Assembly: GCA_030635945.1 (NCBI GenBank)
Contig: DAOVXW010000005.1
Span: 1-12,832 of the forward strand
From: Dehalococcoidia bacterium
GTDB lineage: Bacteria; Chloroflexota; Dehalococcoidia; Dehalococcoidales; G020351185
Length of the DNA: 12,832 bases
Reading direction: 5' to 3'
The translations under genes were made by a program, and so were the position numbers. Numbering within the stretch: position 1 is the first letter of the stretch; each line of letters begins with the position of its first letter. This document shows, piece by piece, positions 6,775 through 12,550 of the stretch. The notes below the pieces were generated by a model. It made no database searches. It worked only from the letters and a program-made list of their open reading frames with translations, and had not been told where the DNA came from.

Positions 6775-7676
6775 GGCGCCACCGGTACATCTGCATAAGC
6801 TGAATCTGGATCACTGGTTTTCTTACACTGCAACTTCATTTGTTGCGTAGGCTGATCGCCAGAAGAGCTGGCCTGAATTCGCAGAATTGAAGGAGTCGCT
6901 GCGGGAAGCGTTACGTTTACATTCTGTCCCGCGTGCCAGGTATGTGCCGATTCACTGCCGTCATCTTTGCCGAATCGGAACCCGTCTTGGTCCCAGTTGC
7001 CTACACTCGGCCCTAAAACAACTATCCCGATTGAGGATGTCGAGTCGGGGCCAGACAAGGCCGTAAAATTAACTGATGCTATTGTCTCGCTAGCAGTAGT
7101 TGCAGCATCTCTAACGGCAACAATAGCCGAAATATTAATGCCCAGAGTGGTATTATCAATTTGCGTATAGCCAGTTGGATCAGTCGTGCTGATGGTATCA
7201 GTATCTAGACTTAGACCAATTAAAACGGTTCCACCACCTTCGCCAGCGCCTATCGGCCATGATGGGGTTGGTAGGTTTGTGACATTTCCGCTTGCCCCAG
7301 CATAGCCGCTTAATGTGCCAACACCGGCATGTTCGCCAGATGGGACGACGGCAGTATGGCCGACGAATGCTCTTGAGGCCGTGAGCGACCACGCCAAACT
7401 TCCAGCCCCCGTGTTTGTAGAAGCAATCCATGAGATTATTCCATTCGTCGGGCCAGAAGTGCCACTGCCGCCTGATCCAGTAGAACTAATATCAAGTGTT
7501 TCACTGTTTGGCCCTGCACTCGGCGCGATTAGTCCCGCTGCTGTAATATCATCATCAATATGGATGAATTGGACTAGCAGATCACCTGAATTATGGGCAG
7601 GATAAGATCCAGCAGGAGTTGCACTATTTCCTGAAAATGGCGTTACGTCGCCTGACTCAATGAGAGGTTGAGTCAT
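6771..7676 (-). CDS. Modular beta-rich phage appendage/structural protein, 301 aa
   Basis: Two modules are seen. Residues about 1-225 are Gly/Ser/Thr-rich with alternating strands: PAHNSGDLLVQFIHIDDDI, an ISWIAS/SLAWSLTASRAFVGHTA section, and GTVLIGLSLDTDTIS. This is the general pattern of phage surface beta domains that begin with a GD-L-L-V strand. Residues about 230-301 hold DGFRFGKDDGSESAHTW, HAGQNVNVTLPAA, LRIQASSSGDQP and MKLQCKKTSDPDSAYADV, a small module I recognise from many phage tail-associated proteins (FRxxxDDGSE...TW...Q...LRiq..GD...). The N-terminal domain of the 840-aa protein has the same order of motifs. Start and stop both overlap neighbours by ATGA. A virion appendage role is inferred from module type and position; no enzymatic motif is seen. 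Confidence 0.7.
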   Translation of the reverse strand: MTQPLIESGDVTPFSGNSATPAGSYPAHNSGDLLVQFIHIDDDITAAGLIAPSAGPNSETLDISSTGSGGSGTSGPTNGIISWIASTNTGAGSLAWSLTASRAFVGHTAVVPSGEHAGVGTLSGYAGASGNVTNLPTPSWPIGAGEGGGTVLIGLSLDTDTISTTDPTGYTQIDNTTLGINISAIVAVRDAATTASETIASVNFTALSGPDSTSSIGIVVLGPSVGNWDQDGFRFGKDDGSESAHTWHAGQNVNVTLPAATPSILRIQASSSGDQPTQQMKLQCKKTSDPDSAYADVPVAP

Positions 7677-9121
7677 GGCGCTGCAAACCCAGCATCAATA
7701 TATGCTTTGATATTCGCCACATAATAGTTTGGGTCCCAATTATCTTTATGGTTGGCTAGTAATTTTTCGTAGAAATCTTCCTCAGTTCCAGCGCCACCAA
7801 TTAAGGTTGAGTACCCAGCAAGTGTTCTTTCAGGGTCGACATAATCAGCCGGAACGCCTGTGTCATTGCCTGTACCACCTCCAACGGCCCAATGATGTAT
7901 AATATTACCTCCGCCGTCTATCATAGTGCCTGGACCAGCTTCTTGGTAGGGATCAGCACCCGTCGCAGAAAGATTAATATTGGCAACAATATTACTGTAA
8001 TAAGTACATTCGCCCCCTGCTTGCACATCCATATAGATACCTCTGGCCTTAGGGTCCCGCGAGCCGTTAGAGCTATAATCCTCGTTATATAGTGAAATGC
8101 CATCAAGTACCGTGTTGTTATACGCATCACCAATCTCACCGGGGCCAGAATTGCCCCCTTTATTCAGGGCAACTGGGCAGTGCAACCCAAGATTATCGTA
8201 AATACTACCGTCCCCTACATGTTTCACACCATAAAAACTAGAGTAGGCAGTAAGGTTCCCGAATATATCTACAGTGGCGGGGTCGCCTCCATATATGTTA
8301 TGTGAGTACCAGCATGGGCCGGTATTAAAAATTCGATAAGCTCCCTCTACATATTCAAGATGCCCATTATGATAAGCGACATTTCCTTCAATTATATTAC
8401 CTGTGCCAGTGTTGGCGGAAAATAGCCCCTGTGCTCTATTGGCTTGGTTTGATCCATCCCATTTACCGTAATTGTGATGGATAGTATTAAAGCGGAATTT
8501 TATATTATTACCGTTGCCGCCCGAAATACCATTCCCGTAGTTATACCTGACACAGCAATCTTCGAGAGTGAAGTAATTGGCAGCTACCGTTACTAGCGCT
8601 CCGCCTTTATTTGTCTTAAAAGTGTAGCCTGCATTATCCGGATCGTTTGTATATGAATAGGCGTCCAGGCTTGTCATTGTTATATAGTCGCCATTAATAA
8701 TCGCAAAAGAGCTTCCTGCTACTTTAAATATTGGCCTAATACCTGACCCGTATGTGCTAACAACGAGTGGTTCAGAAGGGGAACGTCCGCTAACATTTAG
8801 TGTGCCGATATTTTCATCTGTCCAAGTATCGCCGCGTTTGCCTAATAAATAATCAGGATACCCATCGCGTAATTGGGCCTTGGCCGCTGCCGGTGATCTA
8901 TAAGGGCTTATCCCTATTGGGTTATCCCATGTGCCGGCTGGTATAGTAAGAGGCGTGTAATTAGTTCCAGTACCATCATCCCCCGCAGTACTGTAGTAAA
9001 CTAACCGAGAATCAGCAGAAGGGGTCAGGACAGTCCATGCGGGGGCCCATAGCGAGAGAAGGTGCTCTAAAACCCCTCCAGCGCCAACCCGCATACTGAA
9101 ACTGGGTGCATTGATAGTCAC
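7673..9121 (-). CDS. Right-handed parallel beta-helix protein, tailspike/depolymerase candidate, 482 aa
   Basis: Residues about 35-60 (VYYSTAGDDGTGTNYTP) and 70-110 resemble the start of pectate-lyase-like beta-helices. Residues about 120-400 are coil-by-coil repeats with Asn ladders and short strands: YFTLEDCCVRYNYGNGIS, IKFRFNTIHHNYGK, NIIEGNVAYHNGHLE, VDIFGNLTAYSS and SIYDNLGLHC. Such folds are used by phage tailspikes that bind or cut surface polysaccharide and by polysaccharide lyases. The catalytic residues cannot be assigned from sequence alone, so enzyme activity is only a possibility. The start is GTG at 9121, with AAGGGTG six bases upstream. The stop overlaps the next gene's ATG. 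The gene lies between a virion-type 154-aa protein and other appendage proteins, supporting a host-recognition role. Confidence 0.75.
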   Translation of the reverse strand: MTINAPSFSMRVGAGGVLEHLLSLWAPAWTVLTPSADSRLVYYSTAGDDGTGTNYTPLTIPAGTWDNPIGISPYRSPAAAKAQLRDGYPDYLLGKRGDTWTDENIGTLNVSGRSPSEPLVVSTYGSGIRPIFKVAGSSFAIINGDYITMTSLDAYSYTNDPDNAGYTFKTNKGGALVTVAANYFTLEDCCVRYNYGNGISGGNGNNIKFRFNTIHHNYGKWDGSNQANRAQGLFSANTGTGNIIEGNVAYHNGHLEYVEGAYRIFNTGPCWYSHNIYGGDPATVDIFGNLTAYSSFYGVKHVGDGSIYDNLGLHCPVALNKGGNSGPGEIGDAYNNTVLDGISLYNEDYSSNGSRDPKARGIYMDVQAGGECTYYSNIVANINLSATGADPYQEAGPGTMIDGGGNIIHHWAVGGGTGNDTGVPADYVDPERTLAGYSTLIGGAGTEEDFYEKLLANHKDNWDPNYYVANIKAYIDAGFAAP

Positions 9122-9145
9122 AAAGTCACCCTTATTTAAAAAAGA

Positions 9146-9610
9146 TTAAGAAGCCCGATAAAACCCGTTCGCACCCTCATCTGCTGTGATATCTCCTCCG
9201 TTGGGAGTTACTACAAAGTCATGCAACGTCATCAAAAGAGTGGTGGTATCGGTATCGGTCCCGTCAGGGTCATAGCTGTAGGTAATATCTGACCAGACAT
9301 CCCCGGCAACAATCGCTGTAAACGTCTGGTCACCTAAGATTAAATCAACCCAGTTATTGGTGTCATCAACTGTGATAGTGATATCCGTCTCATCCATAAC
9401 GAGATTAGCATAGCCAGAATTTGTGGCCTCAGCCGACAAGGCCAAGGCTTGTAGCTCCGATATAGTGTCCTGATTATTGACATCATCATCAGTGGCGGTA
9501 ATAACCCAGGCATGGAGACGAAGAACAGCGGCGACAGGGGAATTGTTTTCAACATTTTCAACCCACTGCTTTACGGCACCCAGTGCCGAATTAAAGACTA
9601 AATCAGCCAT
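9146..9610 (-). CDS. Virion-associated-type phage protein, 154 aa
   Basis: Starts MADLVFNSALGAVKQWVENV, with an early helix and a VENNSPVAAVLRLHAWV segment. An acidic Asp/Thr-rich region follows (ATDDDVNNQDTI, DTNNWVDLIL, YDPDGTDTDTTTLL), and the end reads LHDFVVTPNGGDITADEGANGFYRAS. This framework (MADLVFN-x-A-x-G, a short helix, DLxxx-DQTFTA, YDPD, HDF-V-T-x-G-D-T, GF-RAS) is one I associate with a recurrent phage structural protein found in front of tail appendage genes; no enzymatic role is known to me. AGGAGG at 9620-9625 (reading AGGAGG on the minus strand), nine bases before the ATG, is the best ribosome binding site in the window and suggests high expression. Confidence 0.7.
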   Translation of the reverse strand: MADLVFNSALGAVKQWVENVENNSPVAAVLRLHAWVITATDDDVNNQDTISELQALALSAEATNSGYANLVMDETDITITVDDTNNWVDLILGDQTFTAIVAGDVWSDITYSYDPDGTDTDTTTLLMTLHDFVVTPNGGDITADEGANGFYRAS

Positions 9611-9614
9611 GGCC

Positions 9615-10079
9615 TTAGGCCTCCTGAGTTTTCATTTGTTTAATGCGGGCCGAGGCTTTTTTCGATACCATCGGCACCGAGTCGTCGGCTGTTACTCCGT
9701 AATAGGTTTTCAATTTATAACCTGAAGGGATGTCGGGGTTAGGGGGTTTGGCGCCTGCATGCTTTTCAGCGACATGGGCGCGGGCTTGAGCCCCTCTATC
9801 TTTATGTCCCGCAGGCAGATCCCATTCATAAGTAAGGCTCTCTCCGCAGTGCTGGCAATAACAGCCAGGCTCGTGGTCAAGGTTAAACAGCCTGTCACCT
9901 TCTTCGGTGTGCAGGATGACTGAGGTATCGCTTATCGTAGCAAAACCGCGTTCCACCAGTTCCTTTAAATGTTTAGGGGAAAAGTGGTGTCGACGGCTGC
10001 GGGCTAGAGCGACCAATAAAATACCACTCCAAAGCACTTCGCCTTGGGTAGTTTTTTTATGGATGTTAATAATGATCAT
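9615..10079 (-). CDS. Phage protein with C2H2-like zinc-binding segment, 154 aa
   Basis: Residues about 28-58 look like a small helical DNA-binding or winged-helix fragment (RRHHFSPKHLKELVERGFATI, then a short hairpin SVILHTEEGDRLF). The centre has CYCQHCGE followed about 25 residues later by HVAEKH, a C-x2-C...H-x4-H pattern able to bind zinc. The C-terminus is basic (SKKASARIKQMKTQEA). GAGG lies eight bases before the ATG at 10079. Its stop is only four bases before the strong start of the virion-type gene, so it sits between the lysis-type and appendage-type genes. A role in DNA binding or regulation is possible but unproven. The same pattern could also be a purely structural zinc knuckle. 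Confidence 0.62.
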   Translation of the reverse strand: MIIINIHKKTTQGEVLWSGILLVALARSRRHHFSPKHLKELVERGFATISDTSVILHTEEGDRLFNLDHEPGCYCQHCGESLTYEWDLPAGHKDRGAQARAHVAEKHAGAKPPNPDIPSGYKLKTYYGVTADDSVPMVSKKASARIKQMKTQEA

Positions 10080-10120
10080 TACTGTTTCCTCATTAATAAA
10101 GAGGTTAGGAGGCTACTCAA

Positions 10121-10213
10121 TTAGTTTGAGTGTACCACCCTCTTGAATATCTTCGCAATATGTTGCAATTGCTTTTTTATCGCTATTGGCCAAGCTAGAG
10201 AGAAATTTTTCAT
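10121..10213 (-). CDS. Possible 30-aa basic peptide coupled to the lipoprotein gene
   Basis: The ATG at 10213-10211 overlaps the TGA of the lipoprotein gene (ATGA), like most junctions in this operon, and opens 30 codons: MKNFSLAWPIAIKKQLQHIA, then a basic end (KIFKRVVHSN). The peptide is cationic and could form an amphipathic helix. A second frame over the same bases (TTG at 10193 to TAG at 10113) encodes a protein-like ending (SDKKAIATYCEDIQEGGTLK) without a good start, so which frame, if either, is used is unclear. Confidence 0.3.
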   Translation of the reverse strand: MKNFSLAWPIAIKKQLQHIAKIFKRVVHSN

Positions 10214-10455
10214 GGAAAAGTCAACTTAACTCCACAATGTGGAATAGCCACGGTTTCAAAAATAGTGGGTATGCTTATTTGCCCGCAGTACCCCCCGATG
10301 ACTTCCGTAAAATCCGCCTCTGCTCTGATAACAGTCACAGTGCCGTCGATTAACTCATGATCGCTGTAAGACATTCCGACCGACAAGCTGTTGCAGGACG
10401 CTATAAACGGAATTAAAAGTATGGTTAGGTATTTTATGCCTTTTGTTTTAATCAT
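10210..10455 (-). CDS. Small exported lipoprotein, 81 aa
   Basis: The start is taken at the ATG at 10455 because it yields a textbook lipoprotein signal peptide: MIKTKGIKY, hydrophobic LTILLIPF, then lipobox IAS before Cys21. An upstream in-frame ATG at 10503 would add 16 residues and spoil the basic n-region. The mature 61 residues contain two further Cys (57 in GYCGQ, 74 in PHCGV) that could form a disulfide in the periplasm. It overlaps the preceding gene by 8 nt. It does not have the Pro-rich pattern of an o-spanin, and an Rz1-like gene is already present. Candidates are an accessory lysis protein or an exclusion-type surface lipoprotein; the sequence does not decide. Confidence 0.7.
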   Translation of the reverse strand: MIKTKGIKYLTILLIPFIASCNSLSVGMSYSDHELIDGTVTVIRAEADFTEVIGGYCGQISIPTIFETVAIPHCGVKLTFP

Positions 10456-10711
10456 TAGAAAACCAACATACGTAATAGTCTGGTATATCCGGTGAAGACG
10501 CACATTTTAAAACCGCCGCCGTCCCGTCGTTATTTTTAATCTGCAACTGGAAGGCTGGCACTAAATTAATGTTTGGTGGTGCTTGCGCAATATACTTATC
10601 AGTAGAAATCATTGCCTGCGCTAAAGAACTGAGAACCAGTAAAATAACCGCAACAAGTACAATAATAGCTTTCTTGCTGTCTTCCCAGAATTTCTGTATT
10701 TCGTTGCTCAT
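10448..10711 (-). CDS. Single-span or exported small protein of the lysis/envelope cassette, 87 aa
   Basis: Residues 1-14 are polar and charged (MSNEIQKFWEDSKK), residues 15-30 strongly hydrophobic (AIIVLVAVILLVLSSL), followed by AQA at 31-33, a plausible signal peptidase I site. The protein may thus be a membrane anchor with a periplasmic domain or be released. The remaining 54 residues carry two Cys (70 and 82), possibly disulfide-bonded. Its ATG at 10711 overlaps the preceding stop (ATGA) and its stop overlaps the lipoprotein start. No family recognised. Two paired-Cys exported proteins in a row may work together (inference). Confidence 0.65.
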   Translation of the reverse strand: MSNEIQKFWEDSKKAIIVLVAVILLVLSSLAQAMISTDKYIAQAPPNINLVPAFQLQIKNNDGTAAVLKCASSPDIPDYYVCWFSND

Positions 10712-10965
10712 TGCATTGCCCTCAGTTGCTGTTTAAGTGTCTCCATATATATTTTTTCGGAGTTGCTCGCCTCGCCCTGATTAACTTTAATCTGCAAAAA
10801 TGTGATCTGCCGATCAAGGGCGTTAATTTCAAGCTGCACTATTATCTTATCAAGATTACTTGCAGTTACCCATCGATGGTCACCAGCCCACACCCCAACT
10901 GAGCCCGCAGTAGTCACTAAAATTAACATTGTGGCGATAACTTGCAACCATTCTTTGAATTTCAT
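10708..10965 (-). CDS. Membrane-anchored coiled-coil protein, 85 aa
   Basis: One hydrophobic segment near the N-terminus (about 7-27, WLQVIATMLILVTTAG region) is followed by GDHRWVTASNLDK and then a helix of about 50 residues with hydrophobic spacing like a coiled coil (VQLEINALDRQITFLQIKV, then EKIYMETLKQQLRAMQ). The topology resembles a second i-spanin-like or regulator protein, but it lacks the Cys-containing end of the Rz-like protein next door. The ATG at 10965 overlaps the Rz1-like stop and its own stop overlaps the next ATG. Function unknown; its place between the spanins and two exported proteins suggests a lysis or envelope role. Confidence 0.66.
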   Translation of the reverse strand: MKFKEWLQVIATMLILVTTAGSVGVWAGDHRWVTASNLDKIIVQLEINALDRQITFLQIKVNQGEASNSEKIYMETLKQQLRAMQ

Positions 10966-11210
10966 TTCATTTCTCGCTTAATCTTATTTCGATCAATATT
11001 GAGGAAATCAATTGTTTGTGCCAGCGCATCTATAACTGACTGATAAGACATGCCCGACACCAAATCCGGTTTGATTGGCTCATCATACAAAATTAAACTA
11101 GGCCTTATATACTCAATCGTCGTTACTGGTACTGCTTTCGGTGTTGAACAACTCGTTAACACCGTCAATAACAACGTCAGGTACAGTAGACGTGTAGCAT
11201 TCTTTTTCAT
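10962..11210 (-). CDS. Rz1: Rz1-like outer-membrane spanin lipoprotein, 82 aa
   Basis: An N-terminal signal (MKKNATRLLYLTLLLTV) ends in the lipobox LTSC, giving a lipid-modified Cys21. The mature part starts with a Pro-containing stretch (PKAVPVTT, RPSLILYDEPIKPDL) typical of o-spanins and ends with a short charged helix. Its start lies inside the Rz-like gene in another frame (98-nt overlap, 11113-11210) and it runs past that gene's end, the overlapping i-/o-spanin arrangement. With the inner-membrane spanin it would link inner and outer membrane and fuse them in the last step of lysis of a Gram-negative host. Only a weak purine run precedes the ATG, as is common for nested o-spanins. Confidence 0.82.
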   Translation of the reverse strand: MKKNATRLLYLTLLLTVLTSCSTPKAVPVTTIEYIRPSLILYDEPIKPDLVSGMSYQSVIDALAQTIDFLNIDRNKIKREMK

Positions 11211-11487
11211 CTTTAGTGAGTGCCTGGTTAAGTTTCAATTTGAGTAATTTGGCCCTTTTTACAGCAGCCTTTCGGTCGTTCTCCCTCGCTTTTAATGACT
11301 GTTGTTTCTTTATTGCATCCTCGCGCAGTGCGTCGATTGTTTGCTGGTTTGTGGTATTGGCTAATTCTAATGCAGCAGCGTTAGCGGTCAATATATCGTT
11401 TTCTGTCTTCAGCCACCAAAAAGAAAGCCCGCCAGCCAAAAGCGCCGCCAGCAGGATTCCACCAAGAATAAGGTTAATTTTTGTCAT
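11113..11487 (-). CDS. Rz: Rz-like inner-membrane spanin, 124 aa
   Basis: A single N-terminal transmembrane helix (about 5-27, INLILGGILLAALLAGGLSF) is followed by a long Ala/Lys/Glu/Gln-rich coiled-coil (about 30-95) and a C-terminal KDEKECYTSTVPDVVIDGV segment that matches the Cys...P...V/L ending of Rz-type i-spanins. The start (ATG at 11487) overlaps the end of the holin candidate by 14 nt, and its 3' part hosts the Rz1-like gene in another frame. Expected location: inner membrane with a periplasmic coiled-coil that zips to the o-spanin. Length is within the usual range for Rz-type proteins. Confidence 0.84.
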   Translation of the reverse strand: MTKINLILGGILLAALLAGGLSFWWLKTENDILTANAAALELANTTNQQTIDALREDAIKKQQSLKARENDRKAAVKRAKLLKLKLNQALTKDEKECYTSTVPDVVIDGVNELFNTESSTSNDD

Positions 11488-11668
11488 AATGATTAGCGCG
11501 CCATTCCCTGGCCAGCCATGGAGTAAGAATTAAACCAACAGTCTCGGCGTATTCTCTGATATTTATCGGGGCATCGCCGAACTGGGAATAGATAAAAACA
11601 ATAGAGACTAAAGCCCACGCAATTAATACGAATTTAAATGTAGTGCTCTCTCGCCATTTATTTGTCAT
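11474..11668 (-). CDS. Holin candidate, 64 aa, one to two membrane segments
   Basis: MTNKWRESTTFK is followed by a clear transmembrane helix (FVLIAWALVSIVFIY) and, after a short loop (SQFGDAPINIREY), a weaker hydrophobic stretch (AETVGLILTPWLA). The C-terminus is charged (REWRANHYDKN). Small size, two possible helices, a charged tail and the position between the endolysin and the spanins are the usual marks of a holin, which would let the signal-less amidase reach the cell wall. The start at 11668 overlaps the preceding 55-aa gene. A 55-aa membrane protein next to it could be the holin or antiholin instead, so the call is positional rather than certain. Confidence 0.6.
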   Translation of the reverse strand: MTNKWRESTTFKFVLIAWALVSIVFIYSQFGDAPINIREYAETVGLILTPWLAREWRANHYDKN

Positions 11669-11825
11669 CGCGTTTCACCTTGATATCTGCCGCCTCGTAG
11701 CCCACTTCCTTATGCTCGACTATAGCCTTTTTCGGAAGACCCCAGACAATCAACCCAACAAAAAATATAAGTGCTACTAGAGCCAATATTAACCCCATGT
11801 AGTGTTTTAAGGTTTCAATGAGCAT
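11658..11825 (-). CDS. Small single-span membrane protein, 55 aa
   Basis: From ATG 11825: MLIETLKHYM, then a transmembrane helix (about 11-30, GLILALVALIFFVGLIVWGL), then a charged tail (PKKAIVEHKEVGYEAADIKV, then KRDDK). A purine-rich GGGAGGGG just upstream serves as ribosome binding site. The stop codon lies inside the start region of the holin candidate (overlap 11658-11668), so the two are coupled. It is second in the lysis cassette after the endolysin. It could be a pinholin, an antiholin or a small regulator; the sequence alone does not decide. Confidence 0.68.
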   Translation of the reverse strand: MLIETLKHYMGLILALVALIFFVGLIVWGLPKKAIVEHKEVGYEAADIKVKRDDK

Positions 11826-11890
11826 AAGCCCCTCCCCTCGCAGGTAAAGGCCAAAATTGAAGGGTCTACAGCCTCAGTAATATAGCCCAT
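11807..11890 (-). CDS. Possible 27-aa micro-ORF after the endolysin
   Basis: An ATG directly follows the TAA of the amidase gene (TAAATG at 11893-11888) and opens 27 codons (MGYITEAVDPSILAFTCEGR, then GLCSLKP) that run through the ribosome binding site and start of the 55-aa membrane gene in another frame. This arrangement could serve reinitiation and control of the next gene. It is short enough to be chance. Confidence 0.25.
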   Translation of the reverse strand: MGYITEAVDPSILAFTCEGRGLCSLKP

Positions 11891-12433
11891 TTAACTATCC
11901 CCTAGAATTTCAAGCATAGCAGCGCACAAGGCCTCACAACCTTTTTCCCGATTAACCTGAATACTGTCTTTCCATTGAATAAATTCAGGCTCGATAATAA
12001 GTGCCAGGCAATTGGTTTTACGCAAAAAATAGTCAGCGGGCTTGGCCGGATTCATTTGATAATGGCCTTCCTTAGCGCCACGATCAGGGCTAAATATAGG
12101 GGACAGGTGTTTTTGAACAGTCAAAGCCGCAGCCTTACCAGATTCAGATCCCGGGTAATAAAGGGTCTCGGAGCCCTTTCCTACATTCTTACCAGCGGCA
12201 TTGACCGCGGCATTGAAATGAATTTCTACGGCAAGTCTGCAGTCGGCTGCGTTTATGAAGGCTACTTTTTCGGAAAGTTTACCGGTAGGTACATAGTCGA
12301 CTGAGACTTTTTTGGCCAATAGGGTGGCGAGGTGTGTTGCCCATTCTACGGCTTCGTCGTGTTCTTTGAATCCGTGATAACTGGCACCGGTACGTTTAGG
12401 GGAGTGTCCTGCAGATATGCAAACCAATGACAT
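11891..12433 (-). CDS. N-acetylmuramoyl-L-alanine amidase (Amidase_3 type endolysin), 180 aa
   Basis: The sequence opens with CISAGH (His10), then a helix containing Glu24/Glu27/Glu30 (HGFKEHDEAVEWATHLATLL), the strand AVEIHFNA (His72), a GSETLYYPG loop (about 88-95) and the C-terminal LALIIEPEFI (Glu148/Glu150). His, Glu and His zinc ligands plus a catalytic Glu near the end are the Amidase_3 pattern; enzymes of this family cut the bond between N-acetylmuramic acid and L-alanine in peptidoglycan. There is no signal peptide or transmembrane helix and no separate cell-wall-binding domain, so release needs a holin. AAGG lies eight bases before the ATG at 12433. It is the first gene of the long minus-strand operon and stands beside a divergent promoter region. 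Which of the clustered Glu residues binds zinc is uncertain. Confidence 0.85.
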   Translation of the reverse strand: MSLVCISAGHSPKRTGASYHGFKEHDEAVEWATHLATLLAKKVSVDYVPTGKLSEKVAFINAADCRLAVEIHFNAAVNAAGKNVGKGSETLYYPGSESGKAAALTVQKHLSPIFSPDRGAKEGHYQMNPAKPADYFLRKTNCLALIIEPEFIQWKDSIQVNREKGCEALCAAMLEILGDS

Positions 12434-12493
12434 GGGGCCGGCCTTTTGAAATTGTTGAGGCTGAGTTTACTCCAGCCGGGGGAAGGGGGCAAT

Positions 12494-12522
12494 TTTATTT
12501 AGTGAAGGTAACTTGTTGACAA
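12494..12522 (-). promoter_or_regulatory. Weak promoter candidate for the minus-strand operon
   Basis: On the minus strand TTGTCA (12522-12517) is followed 17-19 bases later by AT-rich TAAA/TAAAAT-like hexamers (12499-12493). The match to a sigma-70 promoter is mediocre, and the -35 would share bases with the divergent promoter's TTGACA. It is the only candidate seen in the 117 bases before the endolysin gene; a phage-specific late promoter may be used instead. Confidence 0.25.
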
Positions 12523-12543
12523 ATGAGGATGGTTAAGTATAAT
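12516..12543 (+). promoter_or_regulatory. Perfect consensus sigma-70 promoter, leaderless start
   Basis: TTGACA (12516-12521), a 16-base spacer and TATAAT (12538-12543), both hexamers exact. Only seven bases (TTAAAAG plus T at the edge, 12544-12550) separate the -10 from the ATG at 12551, so transcription starting 7-8 bases after the -10 would begin at or next to the ATG. There is no Shine-Dalgarno sequence. This suggests strong host-polymerase expression and a leaderless mRNA. Confidence 0.8.
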
Positions 12544-12550
12544 TAAAAGT

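Noticed and set aside
10115..10131. Inverted repeat ACTCAA/TTGAGT with 5-nt loop, possible terminator
   Set aside because: Only six AT-rich pairs and no T-run on either side; it lies between coupled genes, so termination here is unlikely.
10456..10503. Longer start for the lipoprotein (ATG at 10503)
   Set aside because: It adds 16 residues ahead of a complete lipoprotein signal peptide and would overlap the preceding gene by over 50 nt; the ATG at 10455 fits better.
12436..12443. GGCCGGCC palindrome just before the endolysin start
   Set aside because: Eight bases only, likely chance; it partly overlaps the ribosome binding region and no further symmetry extends it.
12514..12523. TTGT-TG-ACAA symmetry over the -35 as an operator
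   Set aside because: Only four pairs, and it is largely a consequence of the TTGACA hexamer; no second operator copy is seen.
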